Source of the DNA: Galerina marginata
Lineage: Eukaryota; Basidiomycota; Agaricomycetes; Agaricales; Galerinaceae
DNA length: 64,000 nt
Reading direction: 5' to 3'
NCBI GenBank assembly: GCA_023014335.1
Contig: JAECYW010000010.1
Location: 62,001-126,000 of the forward strand
Under the pieces are notes generated by a model. It was given only the letters and a program-made list of their open reading frames with translations, searched no databases and had not been told where the DNA came from. The position numbers were made by a program, and so were the translations under genes. The stretch's first letter is position 1. Every line of letters begins with the position of its first letter. Positions 63,795 to 64,000 of this stretch are shown in pieces.

Positions 63795-64000
63795 TATGGG
63801 CCAACCTCATGTCCGACCAAGTCTATTTTCGCAGCCAATGCGCCTCTATGTACAGGAACAATGCAGTTAGCGAAAATAGACGTCGATTGCCGTCGTCTTA
63901 GGACATTGCCCATCACCCGCCAACAGCCCAGTATGAACATGCGTCTTCTGGACTACAAGTTGTTCCAGACTTGCCCGCTTCAGAAAATCAGAAGGTGTTC

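Overview
The window is nuclear DNA from a filamentous basidiomycete, most likely an Agaricomycete. Genes are split by many short introns of about 50-80 nt, mostly GT-AG with one clear GC-AG case. Gene density is about one per 2.5-3 kb on both strands. Several families are typical of mushrooms: DUF6534-type integral membrane proteins, MYND-finger proteins, tandem pectin methylesterases and a Ngaro/PAT-type tyrosine-recombinase retrotransposon. All gene models were read by eye from splice signals and protein similarity, so individual exon borders carry some uncertainty.

Left part (1-6.4 kb, all minus strand): a small Cdc25/Acr2-type rhodanese phosphatase, an aquaglyceroporin and a GC-rich-sequence DNA-binding factor (GCFC/PAXBP1) homologue.

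Mobile block (6.5-13.8 kb): a nest of at least three elements. The outer one has 154-bp terminal inverted repeats and a perfect 9-bp target duplication, which is a Mutator-like signature. Inside it lie a 595-bp TA-flanked MITE and a structurally complete 5,149-bp DIRS-order retrotransposon, minus strand, with split direct repeats A1-ORFs-B1-A2-B2. It carries gag, RT-RNase H and tyrosine recombinase ORFs arranged with unusual overlaps.

Middle part (13.9-43 kb) is mostly housekeeping genes. They are a Rad60/Esc2-type SUMO-like protein, the mRNA 5'-triphosphatase (capping enzyme beta), a MYND-finger protein with a decayed inverted paralogue beside it, mitochondrial VDAC, a Ser/Thr kinase of about 1,200 residues, tRNA-splicing endonuclease subunit Sen54, a GPI-type aspartic protease, the scavenger decapping enzyme DcpS, a conserved fungal nuclear-type protein and FEN1. 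A small gene at 17.4-17.8 kb encodes a class II hydrophobin with exact class II cysteine spacing. That class is normally regarded as an Ascomycota family.

Right part (42-64 kb) is richer in secreted and membrane functions: two tandem pectin methylesterases, two tandem DUF6534 membrane proteins and a GH35 beta-galactosidase with a type II membrane anchor. It ends with an FAD-dependent amine-oxidase-like protein containing a probable 7-nt micro-exon, divergent from a DCAF4-like WD40 protein. The plant-cell-wall enzymes (pectinesterases, beta-galactosidase) fit a saprotrophic or plant-associated lifestyle; that is inference.
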